From Arthrobacter sp. CJ23 (GTDB taxonomy: Bacteria; Actinomycetota; Actinomycetes; Actinomycetales; Micrococcaceae), in NCBI RefSeq assembly GCF_024741795.1, contig NZ_CP102950.1:2170001-2234000 (forward strand): DNA of 64,000 nucleotides, written 5' to 3'. A program made the position numbers and the translations under genes. Shown here piece by piece: positions 51,846-59,539 of this stretch; position 1 is the stretch's first letter; every line of letters starts with the position of its first letter. The notes under the pieces are model-generated. The model had not been told where the DNA came from. It worked only from the letters and a program-made list of their open reading frames with translations, and searched no databases.

Positions 51846-52967
51846 ATGTTTGAGTCACAAAATGGCGGATCGCCCCGTGGGGATCTGCAGGCATGGGACA
51901 ACGGAATCGCGCGCCGATCACTGTTGAGGTATGCGGGACTTGGCGCGGCGGCACTGGGTTCTGCCTCGTTGCTGGCGGCCTGTGGTAGCAACCAGGGACC
52001 CGCGGCATCAGCCGCAACGCACAAGTTCACCGTCGCGGCGTTCCCCGGCGATGCGTACTTCCTCGACACCATGAACATGGAAAACAAGATCTACGCGCAG
52101 CACCGACTCGAAGTTCCCAAGCACATCACACCGCAAAGTGGCGTCCAGGCATTCCAGCTGCTGGTTGCAGGTGCCGTGGACGGCTACGCAGCCGACACGG
52201 GGCTGCTGATGGCAACCCACGCGAACAGTTCCAAGGGCAAGCGTCCGGTGTTGGTTGGTTTCCGCAACCTGGAAACCACGTACGGGATCGTTGGCGGCCC
52301 GGACAGCCAGTGGCCGGCAGCCGATGCAGGCTTCGAAGAGAAGATGCACGCCCTGAAGGGCAAGAAGATCGGCGTCACGGCAGTCGGCGCCGGTGGCGAC
52401 CTGCAGTTGCGGTTGGCCCTTGAATTGGCGGGCATGAAGGACAGTGACGTCACGGTGCTTGCCGTCGGCCCCACCGCCCAGGCGATCCCGAACGTCAAAG
52501 CCAAGCGCATTGACGCATATGTTGGCGTCCAGTGGACGGCAACGCGGTTCATTGCCAAGGAAACCGGCGGGACGATCCTGCTGGACTTTGCCGAGGCCAG
52601 CGCGCCGGAGTTGCTGCGCAACCAGGCAGTTGTCGCTATTGCCGTCCGCGAAGAGATGGCGCTGCAGCAGCCTGAAGTTGTGCAGAACTGGCTGGCCGCG
52701 CAGGAAGCTGCCAGCAAAAGGATCGGTGACAACAAGGAAGCGGCAGCCCGGCTGCTCAACGACAACGGCCTTGGCGGCAAGGCGCCCGACATCGCCACCG
52801 AGTACGTCGAGCACTACATTGCGGATGTGCAGCCCAAGCTGAGCCCGATGTTCAAGGCAAGGAAGGACACGGTGGAAAGAATGTCCGAACTCGCGCTGCG
52901 TTTTGGCAGCGTCAAGAAGGGCGACATCACCTATGAGCAGCTCGTCCCTGAATTCGCGCGCGCGTAA
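51846..52967 (+). CDS. ABC transporter substrate-binding lipoprotein 2 (Tat-exported)
   Basis: A 373-residue paralogue of the receptor at 48145: same length, same opening MFESQxGGSP, twin arginines 23-24, lipobox Cys46 (LLAAC) and same LVPEFARA end. Many substitutions are spread over the binding lobes, so substrate range may differ. It is transcribed alone. A 27-bp tandem repeat runs over its stop codon. Confidence 0.9.
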   Translation: MFESQNGGSPRGDLQAWDNGIARRSLLRYAGLGAAALGSASLLAACGSNQGPAASAATHKFTVAAFPGDAYFLDTMNMENKIYAQHRLEVPKHITPQSGVQAFQLLVAGAVDGYAADTGLLMATHANSSKGKRPVLVGFRNLETTYGIVGGPDSQWPAADAGFEEKMHALKGKKIGVTAVGAGGDLQLRLALELAGMKDSDVTVLAVGPTAQAIPNVKAKRIDAYVGVQWTATRFIAKETGGTILLDFAEASAPELLRNQAVVAIAVREEMALQQPEVVQNWLAAQEAASKRIGDNKEAAARLLNDNGLGGKAPDIATEYVEHYIADVQPKLSPMFKARKDTVERMSELALRFGSVKKGDITYEQLVPEFARA

Positions 52968-53003
52968 GCCGGAACGGAATTCGCGCGCGCGTAAGCCGGA
53001 ACG
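52950..53003 (+). repeat. Exact 27-bp tandem repeat over a stop codon
   Basis: Two identical 27-bp units (52950-52976 and 52977-53003), each containing GCGCGCGCGTAAGCC. The first holds the last codons and TAA of the second receptor gene; the second repeats them out of frame context. It looks like a slippage or short duplication. Confidence 0.97.
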
Positions 53004-53033
53004 CAATCCCACAAACGCCTGGGCAGGACCAAC

Positions 53034-53072
53034 GTCCCCGTGCACCGCACCTGCGGCACGGGGACATTCTTG
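53034..53072 (+). terminator. Hairpin terminator after the second receptor gene
   Basis: Outer stem GTCCCCGTGC / GCACGGGGAC with an inner CGC/GCG stem, followed by ATTCTTGT. It resembles the 51601 terminator in sequence, which fits duplication of the receptor locus together with its 3' flank. Confidence 0.75.
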
Positions 53073-53124
53073 TCTCAAAGGCAGCCGCGGTCAGCTGTCA
53101 AGCAATCGCCCGCTGCCACCTGGC

Positions 53125-53137
53125 TATCGCCTTGATA
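53125..53137. promoter_or_regulatory. LysR-type box, site 4 (TATCGCCTTGATA)
   Basis: TATC-GCCTT-GATA preceded by TGGC, identical to site 1 except for one central base, 49 bases before the reductase start. Confidence 0.6.
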
Positions 53138-53185
53138 CGTTCTGTGAGATTGATTACAGCGATGCTTTGCCCGGATGATCGTCGT

Positions 53186-54202
53186 ATGACTACTACTGCC
53201 GATTCGCTCAGCGTCGACGAATCCTCGACCTCCAGGCCCGTTGCCGCTCGCCCTGGAATCCAGTCCCTCCGGGTCGCACGCAAGGAAGTCATCGCCGACG
53301 GCGTCGTGCGCTTGCGACTGGAGGAACCGCGCAACGGCCGCGTCCCTGACTGGGCGCCGGGTTCACACATCGAACTGATGCTCCCGACCGCGGACGCTGG
53401 AACCCTCTCGCGCCACTATTCCCTGTGTGGCGACCGCTGGGACCCACATGCGTACGAGGTCGCGGTGCTGAACGAACCGAACTCCAAGGGCGGCTCACGC
53501 TACATCCACGAGCAGCTCGCGGTCGGAGACAGGCTCACCGTGGGAACCCCCCGCAACAACTTCCACCTGTCCCAGGCGACCCGCTACGAGTTCATTGCCG
53601 GCGGCATCGGGATCACCCCGATCATGACGATGATCGTTGCAGCCGAGCAGCTCGGCATCGATTGGCACCTGCACTACGGCGGCCGCACGCGTGCCTCGAT
53701 GGCCTTCCTGGACGAGCTGGCCCAGTACGGGGACAAGGTCACCATCTGGCCGCAGGACGAACTGGGCCACCTGAACCTCACCTTCCTAAATGAACCGCTC
53801 GACGGCGGACGCGTCTACTGCTGCGGACCGGAACCGCTGCTGAACGCAGTGGCCGGCGCCGCCTCCGGGTGGCCGTCCTGGGCGGTGCGATTCGAACGCT
53901 TCGTCCCGGCAACCTTGCCGGCCCCCGTACGGACCGAGCCGTTCGAGCTCGAGCTGGCACTCTCCAAGAAGTGCATCACGGTCGGGACCGAGGAAACAGT
54001 GCTTTCGGCGTTAAGCGATGCCGGCGTCCCCGTGCTCTCCTCGTGCAACGAAGGCGTGTGCGGCACCTGTGAGGTCAGCGTCCTGCGGGGCACCCCGGAG
54101 CACCGTGACTCTCTGCTGAATGACGCCGAGCGAGCCAAGAACGACCGAATGTTTGTCTGTGTCTCACGCGCGATCACCGATCGCCTTGTGCTGGATCTTT
54201 AG
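53186..54202 (+). CDS. Phthalate-dioxygenase-reductase-type oxidoreductase (flavin + [2Fe-2S])
   Basis: A 338-residue VanB/PDR-type reductase: flavin domain (HYSLCGDRWDPHAYEVAV), NAD domain (EFIAGGIGITPIMTMI, YCCGPEPLL) and a C-terminal plant-type [2Fe-2S] domain with Cys287, Cys292, Cys295 (SSCNEGVCGTC) and a last Cys in FVCVS. It passes electrons from NAD(P)H to an oxygenase. The usual partner is a Rieske oxygenase, but the next gene, 14 bases on, is a P450. Start ATG 53186 lacks a clear SD; the frame opens at 53132. Confidence 0.9.
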   Translation: MTTTADSLSVDESSTSRPVAARPGIQSLRVARKEVIADGVVRLRLEEPRNGRVPDWAPGSHIELMLPTADAGTLSRHYSLCGDRWDPHAYEVAVLNEPNSKGGSRYIHEQLAVGDRLTVGTPRNNFHLSQATRYEFIAGGIGITPIMTMIVAAEQLGIDWHLHYGGRTRASMAFLDELAQYGDKVTIWPQDELGHLNLTFLNEPLDGGRVYCCGPEPLLNAVAGAASGWPSWAVRFERFVPATLPAPVRTEPFELELALSKKCITVGTEETVLSALSDAGVPVLSSCNEGVCGTCEVSVLRGTPEHRDSLLNDAERAKNDRMFVCVSRAITDRLVLDL

Positions 54203-54215
54203 GAGCTACCCACCC

Positions 54216-55433
54216 ATGTCGACAGTGACGAAGTGCCCTGTTAACCACGGAACCATCCCGGTCCTCGACGAGGACCCGTTTTCGCCGGAAATCCTGGACA
54301 ACCCCCTGCCGTTCCAGGAGCGCCTTCGCGAAGCCGGCCCCGTGGTGTTCCTCTCCAAGTACAACGCGTATGCGATCGGACGCTACGAGGACCTCTCCGC
54401 CGCCGTCGCGAACTGGCAGGAGCTGATCTCGGGTGCCGGCGTGGGCCTCAACGAGCCATGGCGTGCCCGGGGCCTGCTGCAGATGGATCCGCCGGAACAC
54501 GATGCGCCACGCGAGGTGCTGCAGGCGATCCTTTCCTCGCGGGTGTTGCGCTCGATGAAGGACACCTGCATGGAGGTGGCCGGAGGCCTGATTGAGGGGC
54601 TGTTGGCGGGCACCGCGTCCGGTGGGCAGGTTGAGATCGACGGGCACCGTGAACTTGGTTCAAAGCTCCCCGTGAACTTCTTCCCCGAGGCCTCCGGCAT
54701 CGACGAGGAGGGCCGCGAAAACCTGGTGCCTTACGCGGACCATATCTTCAATGCGCTTGGTCCCGACAACGAGTTGGTGGAGCAGGGCAAATGCAAGGCC
54801 GCTGAGTACACTGAGTGGGCCACGGCCAAATGCCAGCGCGACGCGTTGAAGCCCGGGGGCTTCGGTGCCGACATCTGGGCCGCCGCGGACCGCGGTGACA
54901 TCCTCCACGACCAGGCTCCGCTGCTGACCCGCTCGCTGCTCTCGGCAGGCGTGGACACCACCGTCTACGGGATCTCCGGCATGCTCTATGCCCTTGCCTC
55001 CAACCCCGAACAGTGGGAAGCGCTGCGCAGGAACGCCAACCTGGCGCGCGTCGCCTTCGACGAATCGCTGCGCTGGGAATCCCCGGTCCAGCAGATCTTC
55101 CGCAAGACCGCCACCGACGTCACCATCGGCGGCAGCACCATCCCCGAAGGCAGCAGGGTCATGCTGTGCTTTGCCGCGGCGAACCGCGATCCCCGCCGCT
55201 GGGAGAACCCGGACGCGTTCGACCTGTCGCGCGATCCCTCCGGGCACCTTGCCTTCGGCATGGGCATCCACCAGTGCGTGGGCCAGCACGCAGCCCGACT
55301 CCAAGCGGCGTCCTTGCTGGAACAGCTGATTCCCCGGATCACGAGCATCGAGCTTGCCTCGCCAATCGAACGCCACCACAACAACACCCTGCGCGGCTGG
55401 AATTCGGTTCCGCTGAGGCTGACGCTCGTTTAG
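54216..55433 (+). CDS. Cytochrome P450, CYP199-like
   Basis: A 405-residue soluble bacterial P450. I-helix SAGVDTT (243-249), ExxR Glu283/Arg286 in ESLRWESPVQQIFRKT, and heme Cys354 in FGMGIHQCVGQHAARL. Stretches such as LVPYADHIFNALGPDNELV, RSLLSAGVDTTV and NNTLRGWNSVPLRL match CYP199A enzymes as I recall them, which oxidise para-substituted benzoates including 4-methoxybenzoate O-demethylation. TAGGAG lies ten bases before the ATG. Redox partner is probably the adjacent PDR-type reductase, not a separate ferredoxin. Confidence 0.9.
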   Translation: MSTVTKCPVNHGTIPVLDEDPFSPEILDNPLPFQERLREAGPVVFLSKYNAYAIGRYEDLSAAVANWQELISGAGVGLNEPWRARGLLQMDPPEHDAPREVLQAILSSRVLRSMKDTCMEVAGGLIEGLLAGTASGGQVEIDGHRELGSKLPVNFFPEASGIDEEGRENLVPYADHIFNALGPDNELVEQGKCKAAEYTEWATAKCQRDALKPGGFGADIWAAADRGDILHDQAPLLTRSLLSAGVDTTVYGISGMLYALASNPEQWEALRRNANLARVAFDESLRWESPVQQIFRKTATDVTIGGSTIPEGSRVMLCFAAANRDPRRWENPDAFDLSRDPSGHLAFGMGIHQCVGQHAARLQAASLLEQLIPRITSIELASPIERHHNNTLRGWNSVPLRLTLV

Positions 55434-55450
55434 GGTGGTTCAAGGGACGC

Positions 55451-55490
55451 CATGCCGGCGTCGGGATCACACGCTCCCGACGCCGGCATG
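55451..55490 (+). terminator. Hairpin after the P450 gene
   Basis: A perfect 16-bp stem (CATGCCGGCGTCGGGA / TCCCGACGCCGGCATG) with an 8-base loop, 17 bases after the stop; no T tract. Confidence 0.7.
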
Positions 55491-55501
55491 CGGCCCATGG
55501 G

Positions 55502-55600
55502 GGACCGTCGTTTGACGTGCCCTGGCCACCACCGCGAAATCCCTGGAACCTGGCCCGTGTCACGGGAGGTTCGTCAAGTGGTTCGGCGGCAGCGATCGCG
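55502..55600 (+). pseudogene. Amidase-signature gene fragment
   Basis: One frame reads GPSFDVPWPPPRNPWNLAR followed by TGGSSSGSAAAIA, which matches the active-site block of amidase-signature enzymes (N-P-W-N/D, then GGSSSGS with catalytic Ser). Only ~33 codons survive, with no start and no further similarity on either side. It is a relic of a deleted amidase gene. Confidence 0.65.
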
Positions 55601-55726
55601 TGCCATCGACAATGCCAGGGAACTAGACATCAGGATCAGCGTCTCGGTGTGTGAGCCGGAGGGCGGCTCCCGACCTTCGGACGCATGGATGGCGGCCTGC
55701 ACAGCAAACACACGAACGATGTGTCA

Positions 55727-56375
55727 ATGATTCACGACATCCGTACCTACCAAGTCGATCGAAGTGATCCACGTGTGGCCCTACCAGGACCAGGCCGAGC
55801 GCACCGAGCTGCGGGCCCGCGCCGCCCAGCACCCGAACCGGCCCCCGGCCCCGGGTGGACTCGTCAACCGGTTGATGGTGGAGCGGGTCATCCCCTTCGA
55901 CATCGTTGAAGAGCGGGCACCCGGCGCCATCGGACCGGTCTTCGAAATCCGGTTGACTACTTACTTCACAGTCTCGGAGCTTCGCGCCGCCGATGAGGCC
56001 TGGTCGACGGCGATCAAGGAACGCAGCCAGCATGGCTCGCTCGTTAGGGCCGGGCGGATGGAGTTCGGGCAGAGCAACGGGATCGTCCAGATCTGGGCGC
56101 ACCCCAACGACGAGCACCGGGTACGCGAAGCCGCCGCGGCCGGGGCAATGCCGCCCATCGATGGTCGGGTGCCGACATCGACCGTGGTGAAGCGCCTGGC
56201 GCCGTCGGTGTTTTCGCCTTTTCAGCAGGTGCTCAGGATGATCCGTGGTGTGCCTTCAGCGCGCGAGCTCGAACAGACCGGCGGCTCCCATGCCGCCACC
56301 TACGCACATGGAAATGACAGCGAATTGCTGGTCCCGGCGCCGGGCCTCGAGCAGTGCAGTGCCAACCGCCCGTGA
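55727..56375 (+). pseudogene. NIPSNAP gene with internal deletion and frameshift
   Basis: The ATG at 55727 opens with MIHDIRTYQV, a typical NIPSNAP start. The continuation EVIHVWPYQDQAERTELRARA is in another frame, from codon 55761, and a second NIPSNAP-like half follows (FEIRLTTYFTVSELRAADEAW, GIVQIWAHPNDEHRVRE). Compared with the intact protein at 16890, about 40 residues between RTY and the VIHVW equivalent are missing. The open frame then runs past PSVFSPF into the antisense 3' end of the thiolase gene. A shorter product could start at GTG 55764. Confidence 0.7.
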
Positions 56376-57458
56376 ACCGGTCATTCCGTAGGGGTGGCCC
56401 AGGGCGATCGCACCGCCGTTGACGTTCATCCTTTCCGGGTCGATCCCCAGGACATCACGGCAGTAGACCGCCTGGGACGCGAAGGCTTCATTCAGTTCCC
56501 AGATCCCGATGTCCTCAACGGTGAGGCCGTGGTTCTTCAAGAGCCGTGGAATGGCCGTGACCGGTCCAATGCCCATTTCATCGGGTTCGCACCCGGTCAC
56601 GGCAATGCCGCAGTAGTAGCCAAGAGGTGACAAGCCCAAGGACGCGGCATAGTCGCTGTTCATCAACACGTTCGCCGAGGCCCCGTCGGACAGCTGCGAG
56701 GCGTTGCCGGCTGTCACGGTCGGGTTCGCCGTGAAGTCACCGGGCATCAGTACCGTGCGAAGCCCGGCAAGGGTTTCGAATGTGGTGCCGGCGCGCACGC
56801 CCTCGTCCTGGGAGACGAGTTGCTCGAATTCCGTGACTTCACCGCTTTCCTTGTCGGTCCTCAGCATGGTCACGCGGATCGGCGCAATCTCGTCATCGAA
56901 GCTGCCGGTTTCCTGGGCCCGCGCTGCCCGTTGCTGGGAGGCGGCCCCCATTTCGTCCTGCGCCTCGCGGCTGATCCCGTAGCGCTCGGCCACGAGTTCG
57001 GCGGTCTGCAGCATGGGCATGTAGGCGCCCGGGTGGTTGGCCTCAATCCAGGGATCGCGGCTGCGGAACTTGTTGATGTGTTGGTTCTGCACCAGCGAAA
57101 TGGACTCGACCCCGCCGCCAATTGCCACATTCATGGAATCCGCGAGGATCTGCTTGGCCGCCGTGGCGACCGCCATCAACCCCGACGAGCACTGCCTGTC
57201 AATGGTCTGCCCGGGAACCGTCACCGGCAAGCCGGCGCGCAGTGCGCCTTGGCGGGCGACGTTGAAGCCTTGCGTTCCCTGTTGCGCGGCGGCACCCATG
57301 ATGACGTCCTCGACCAGCGACGGGTCGATGCCAGTCTTGGCCAGTGCCGCGGCAATCGCGTGCCCGGCCAGTTCAGGGGCGGAGGTGTTGTTGAAGGCCC
57401 CGCGGTGCGCCTTGCCGATGGGGGTGCGGGCTGTTGCCACGATGGCGGCTCTGGGCAT
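56256..57458 (-). CDS. Thiolase (acetyl-CoA C-acyltransferase)
   Basis: A 400-residue thiolase: Cys90 in [15 protein letters not shown], His in [15 protein letters not shown] and Cys in [21 protein letters not shown] seven bases before the ATG sets the start, although the frame is open to 57683. It would cleave the 3-ketoacyl-CoA made by the SDR at 57999. Last gene of a four-gene minus-strand unit; its end overlaps the broken NIPSNAP gene. Confidence 0.92.
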   Translation of the reverse strand: MPRAAIVATARTPIGKAHRGAFNNTSAPELAGHAIAAALAKTGIDPSLVEDVIMGAAAQQGTQGFNVARQGALRAGLPVTVPGQTIDRQCSSGLMAVATAAKQILADSMNVAIGGGVESISLVQNQHINKFRSRDPWIEANHPGAYMPMLQTAELVAERYGISREAQDEMGAASQQRAARAQETGSFDDEIAPIRVTMLRTDKESGEVTEFEQLVSQDEGVRAGTTFETLAGLRTVLMPGDFTANPTVTAGNASQLSDGASANVLMNSDYAASLGLSPLGYYCGIAVTGCEPDEMGIGPVTAIPRLLKNHGLTVEDIGIWELNEAFASQAVYCRDVLGIDPERMNVNGGAIALGHPYGMTGSRAVGTALLEARRRDQQFAVISMCVGGGMGAAGLFELAR

Positions 57459-57528
57459 GGTGGTGCTCCTTCGTGAAGGGGTCTTCGGCATATGCGGGGC
57501 AGAGCAGGACGAACGATCTTGCCTCGGT

Positions 57529-58002
57529 TCAGGCGGCAGTGGCCTCGTAGAGCCGGGAGACCACCTCGGCCACACAGCCTGGCTTCTTCGCCTCGCCATT
57601 GAGTTCCTGTTCGACCGTGACCTGGACTGTTGCCTGTGCCCACGTGTCCTCGCGGTCAACGGACACCAGCTTGACCCGGCCACGCACGCTTGAGCCGACC
57701 AGGACCGGGGCCGGGTAACGGACCTTGTTCGATCCGTAGTTCACGCCCATGGACATTCCGCCGATGCGGTAGGTGTCGAACATGAACCCGGCCACCAGCG
57801 AGAGCGTCATGTAGCCGTGCACCAGCGTGGTACCAAACGGGCCTGAGGCCGCACGCTCGGTGTCGACGTGGATCCACTGGTAGTCGTTGGTCACCTTGGC
57901 GAACGCATTGATGTCTTCCTGGGTGATGGTGCGCCATTCGGTGACGCCGATTTCCTCACCCACACACTGTGCGAAGTGGTCGATGCCGCTGAAGATCCTC
58001 AT
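57529..58002 (-). CDS. MaoC-type (R)-enoyl-CoA hydratase
   Basis: A 157-residue hot-dog hydratase: GEEIGVTEWRTITQEDINAF and catalytic dyad Asp40/His45 in NDYQWIHVD (D-x4-H), then GPFGTTLVHGYMTLSL. It hydrates 2-enoyl-CoA, probably to the (R)-3-hydroxy form, which suits the FabG-like SDR upstream. The ATG overlaps the SDR stop (ATGA). Confidence 0.92.
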   Translation of the reverse strand: MRIFSGIDHFAQCVGEEIGVTEWRTITQEDINAFAKVTNDYQWIHVDTERAASGPFGTTLVHGYMTLSLVAGFMFDTYRIGGMSMGVNYGSNKVRYPAPVLVGSSVRGRVKLVSVDREDTWAQATVQVTVEQELNGEAKKPGCVAEVVSRLYEATAA

Positions 58003-58757
58003 GCCTTCGGTCCGCCCGCCACGTACAGCACCTGGCCGGAAACGAACCCGGCGTCCTCGGAGGCGAAGAAGGACACGGCGTTGGCGATGTCCGCGGGCTT
58101 GCCGGTGCGGCGCACCGGGATCGCCGCGGCGGCCTTGGCGGTGAATTCCTCGAAAGTGATGCCCATGCGCTCGGCGGTGGAGGCCGTCATCTCGGTTTCG
58201 ATGAAGCCGGGGGCGATCGCGTTGGCGGTCACGCCGAAGGGGCCCAATTCCAGGGCAAGGGTCTTGGTGAAGCCCTGCAGTCCTGCCTTGGCCGCCGAGT
58301 AGTTGGCCTGGCCGCGGTTGCCCAGGGCAGAAGTGCTGGAGAGGTTGACGATGCGGCCCCACTTGGCCTCGACCATGTGCTTCTGGGTAGCGCGGGCCAC
58401 CAGGAAGGATCCGCGCAGGTGCACGTTCATGACCAGGTCCCAGTCGGAGAGCGACATCTTGAAGAGCAGGTTGTCGCGGATGATGCCTGCGTTGTTGACC
58501 ACCACCACGGGAGGGCCAAGTTCGTCGGCGGTGCGGGTGACGGCGGCCTCGACGGCGGCCTCGTCCGAGATGTCGGCGACGATGCCGATGGCCCGGTAGC
58601 CGGCGGCGGTTAGCTCGGCAGTGAGGGCATCGAGTCCTGCCTGGTCGAGGTCGATCGCTGCGATGTTGAATCCGTCGGACGCCAGGCGCCGGGCAATGTC
58701 GGCGCCGATGCCGCGTCCTGCTCCGGTTACCAGTGCGGTGCGCTGCTGTTCAGTCAT
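57999..58757 (-). CDS. FabG-like SDR, 3-hydroxyacyl-CoA dehydrogenase candidate
   Basis: A 252-residue SDR: TGAGRGIG (11-18), VVNNAGI, Tyr153/Lys157 in NYSAAKAGLQGFTKTLALE, ending GQVLYVAGGPKA. Very similar in layout to FabG/PhaB. Placed with MaoC hydratase and thiolase, so it probably oxidises (R)-3-hydroxyacyl-CoA. The frame is open far upstream; the ATG at 58757 directly precedes the fold. Confidence 0.9.
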   Translation of the reverse strand: MTEQQRTALVTGAGRGIGADIARRLASDGFNIAAIDLDQAGLDALTAELTAAGYRAIGIVADISDEAAVEAAVTRTADELGPPVVVVNNAGIIRDNLLFKMSLSDWDLVMNVHLRGSFLVARATQKHMVEAKWGRIVNLSSTSALGNRGQANYSAAKAGLQGFTKTLALELGPFGVTANAIAPGFIETEMTASTAERMGITFEEFTAKAAAAIPVRRTGKPADIANAVSFFASEDAGFVSGQVLYVAGGPKA

Positions 58758-58810
58758 GATGAAAACCTGTTTCCTTCTCTTGGGTGAAGCCGATCCCTGT
58801 CCCTGCCCGC

Positions 58811-59464
58811 TTAGCGGTAAGTGACCCAGGAACGGGGAAGATGGCCATGGTCGTTGAATGTCACCATCGTCTTCCCGGACGAACCGGTGACGATCTTGGT
58901 GACGCCGGAATTCACGGTGACCCGGTTGAGTGCGAGCCATTGGGGAAATCCGCCGTTGAGAAGCCGGGCTGCTGCCCAGGCAATGGCTCCCGAGCTGGAG
59001 ACGACCACTGCGTCCTGACCCGATCCGAGCCCTTCGACTGCGCTGTCCAGGGCCCTGTCGACGCGCTGTGTGAACGCGGAGAACGACTCCAGATAGTCGG
59101 CGTCGTGGTTGTTGGAGGCCCAGCGGGCGGAGGCCTTCTCGAGCAGTCGCTGGAAGGCCCGCGAATCGGTCTTCGCGGTGGGGTCGTCCTCCGGATAGGC
59201 GTTCAGCAGATCGGAGGCGTTGAATTCGTCCCAGCCCGGATCGACGACGGGAGCCGTGTCCCAGCCGGCGCCCTCGATGAGTCCCTGTGCCGTTTGGCGC
59301 TGGCGCTTCATGCCGCCGCTGACGATGCGGCTCGGAACGGTTCCGCACAGGCCCAGGTGGGTGCCGAGGGCTTGACTCTGGTCCTTGCCGCGGGGCGACA
59401 ACCGGTCGTAGTCTTCGGTGCCGAAAGATGCTTGTCCGTGCCGGACCAAATAGAGAACACTCAC
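58811..59464 (-). CDS. Histidine phosphatase family protein
   Basis: A 217-residue phosphoglycerate-mutase-fold phosphatase: LVRHGQASFG holds the phospho-His, GGMKRQRQTAQ the conserved Arg, and VVVSSSGAIAWAAARLL the second-His position, where Ser/Gly stands instead of the usual His (VVVSHGG in relatives). It heads the MaoC/SDR/thiolase unit. The pairing with a phospho-acyl-CoA pathway is interesting but may be chance. Start GTG 59464 or GTG 59485. Confidence 0.78.
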   Translation of the reverse strand: MSVLYLVRHGQASFGTEDYDRLSPRGKDQSQALGTHLGLCGTVPSRIVSGGMKRQRQTAQGLIEGAGWDTAPVVDPGWDEFNASDLLNAYPEDDPTAKTDSRAFQRLLEKASARWASNNHDADYLESFSAFTQRVDRALDSAVEGLGSGQDAVVVSSSGAIAWAAARLLNGGFPQWLALNRVTVNSGVTKIVTGSSGKTMVTFNDHGHLPRSWVTYR

Positions 59465-59512
59465 AGTCCCGACGGTAGTCAACACACCGCCCGGGAACTA
59501 CCCTCTGCTGGC

Positions 59513-59525
59513 TATCGGGGTGCCA
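59513..59525. promoter_or_regulatory. LysR-type box, site 5 (TATCGGGGTGCCA)
   Basis: TATC-GGGGT-GCCA preceded by TGGC as in sites 1 and 4; it sits in the 50-75-base gap upstream of the phosphatase/SDR/MaoC/thiolase unit and just past the end of the LysR gene at 59540. Confidence 0.45.
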
Positions 59526-59539
59526 GCCGGATGCTTGCA

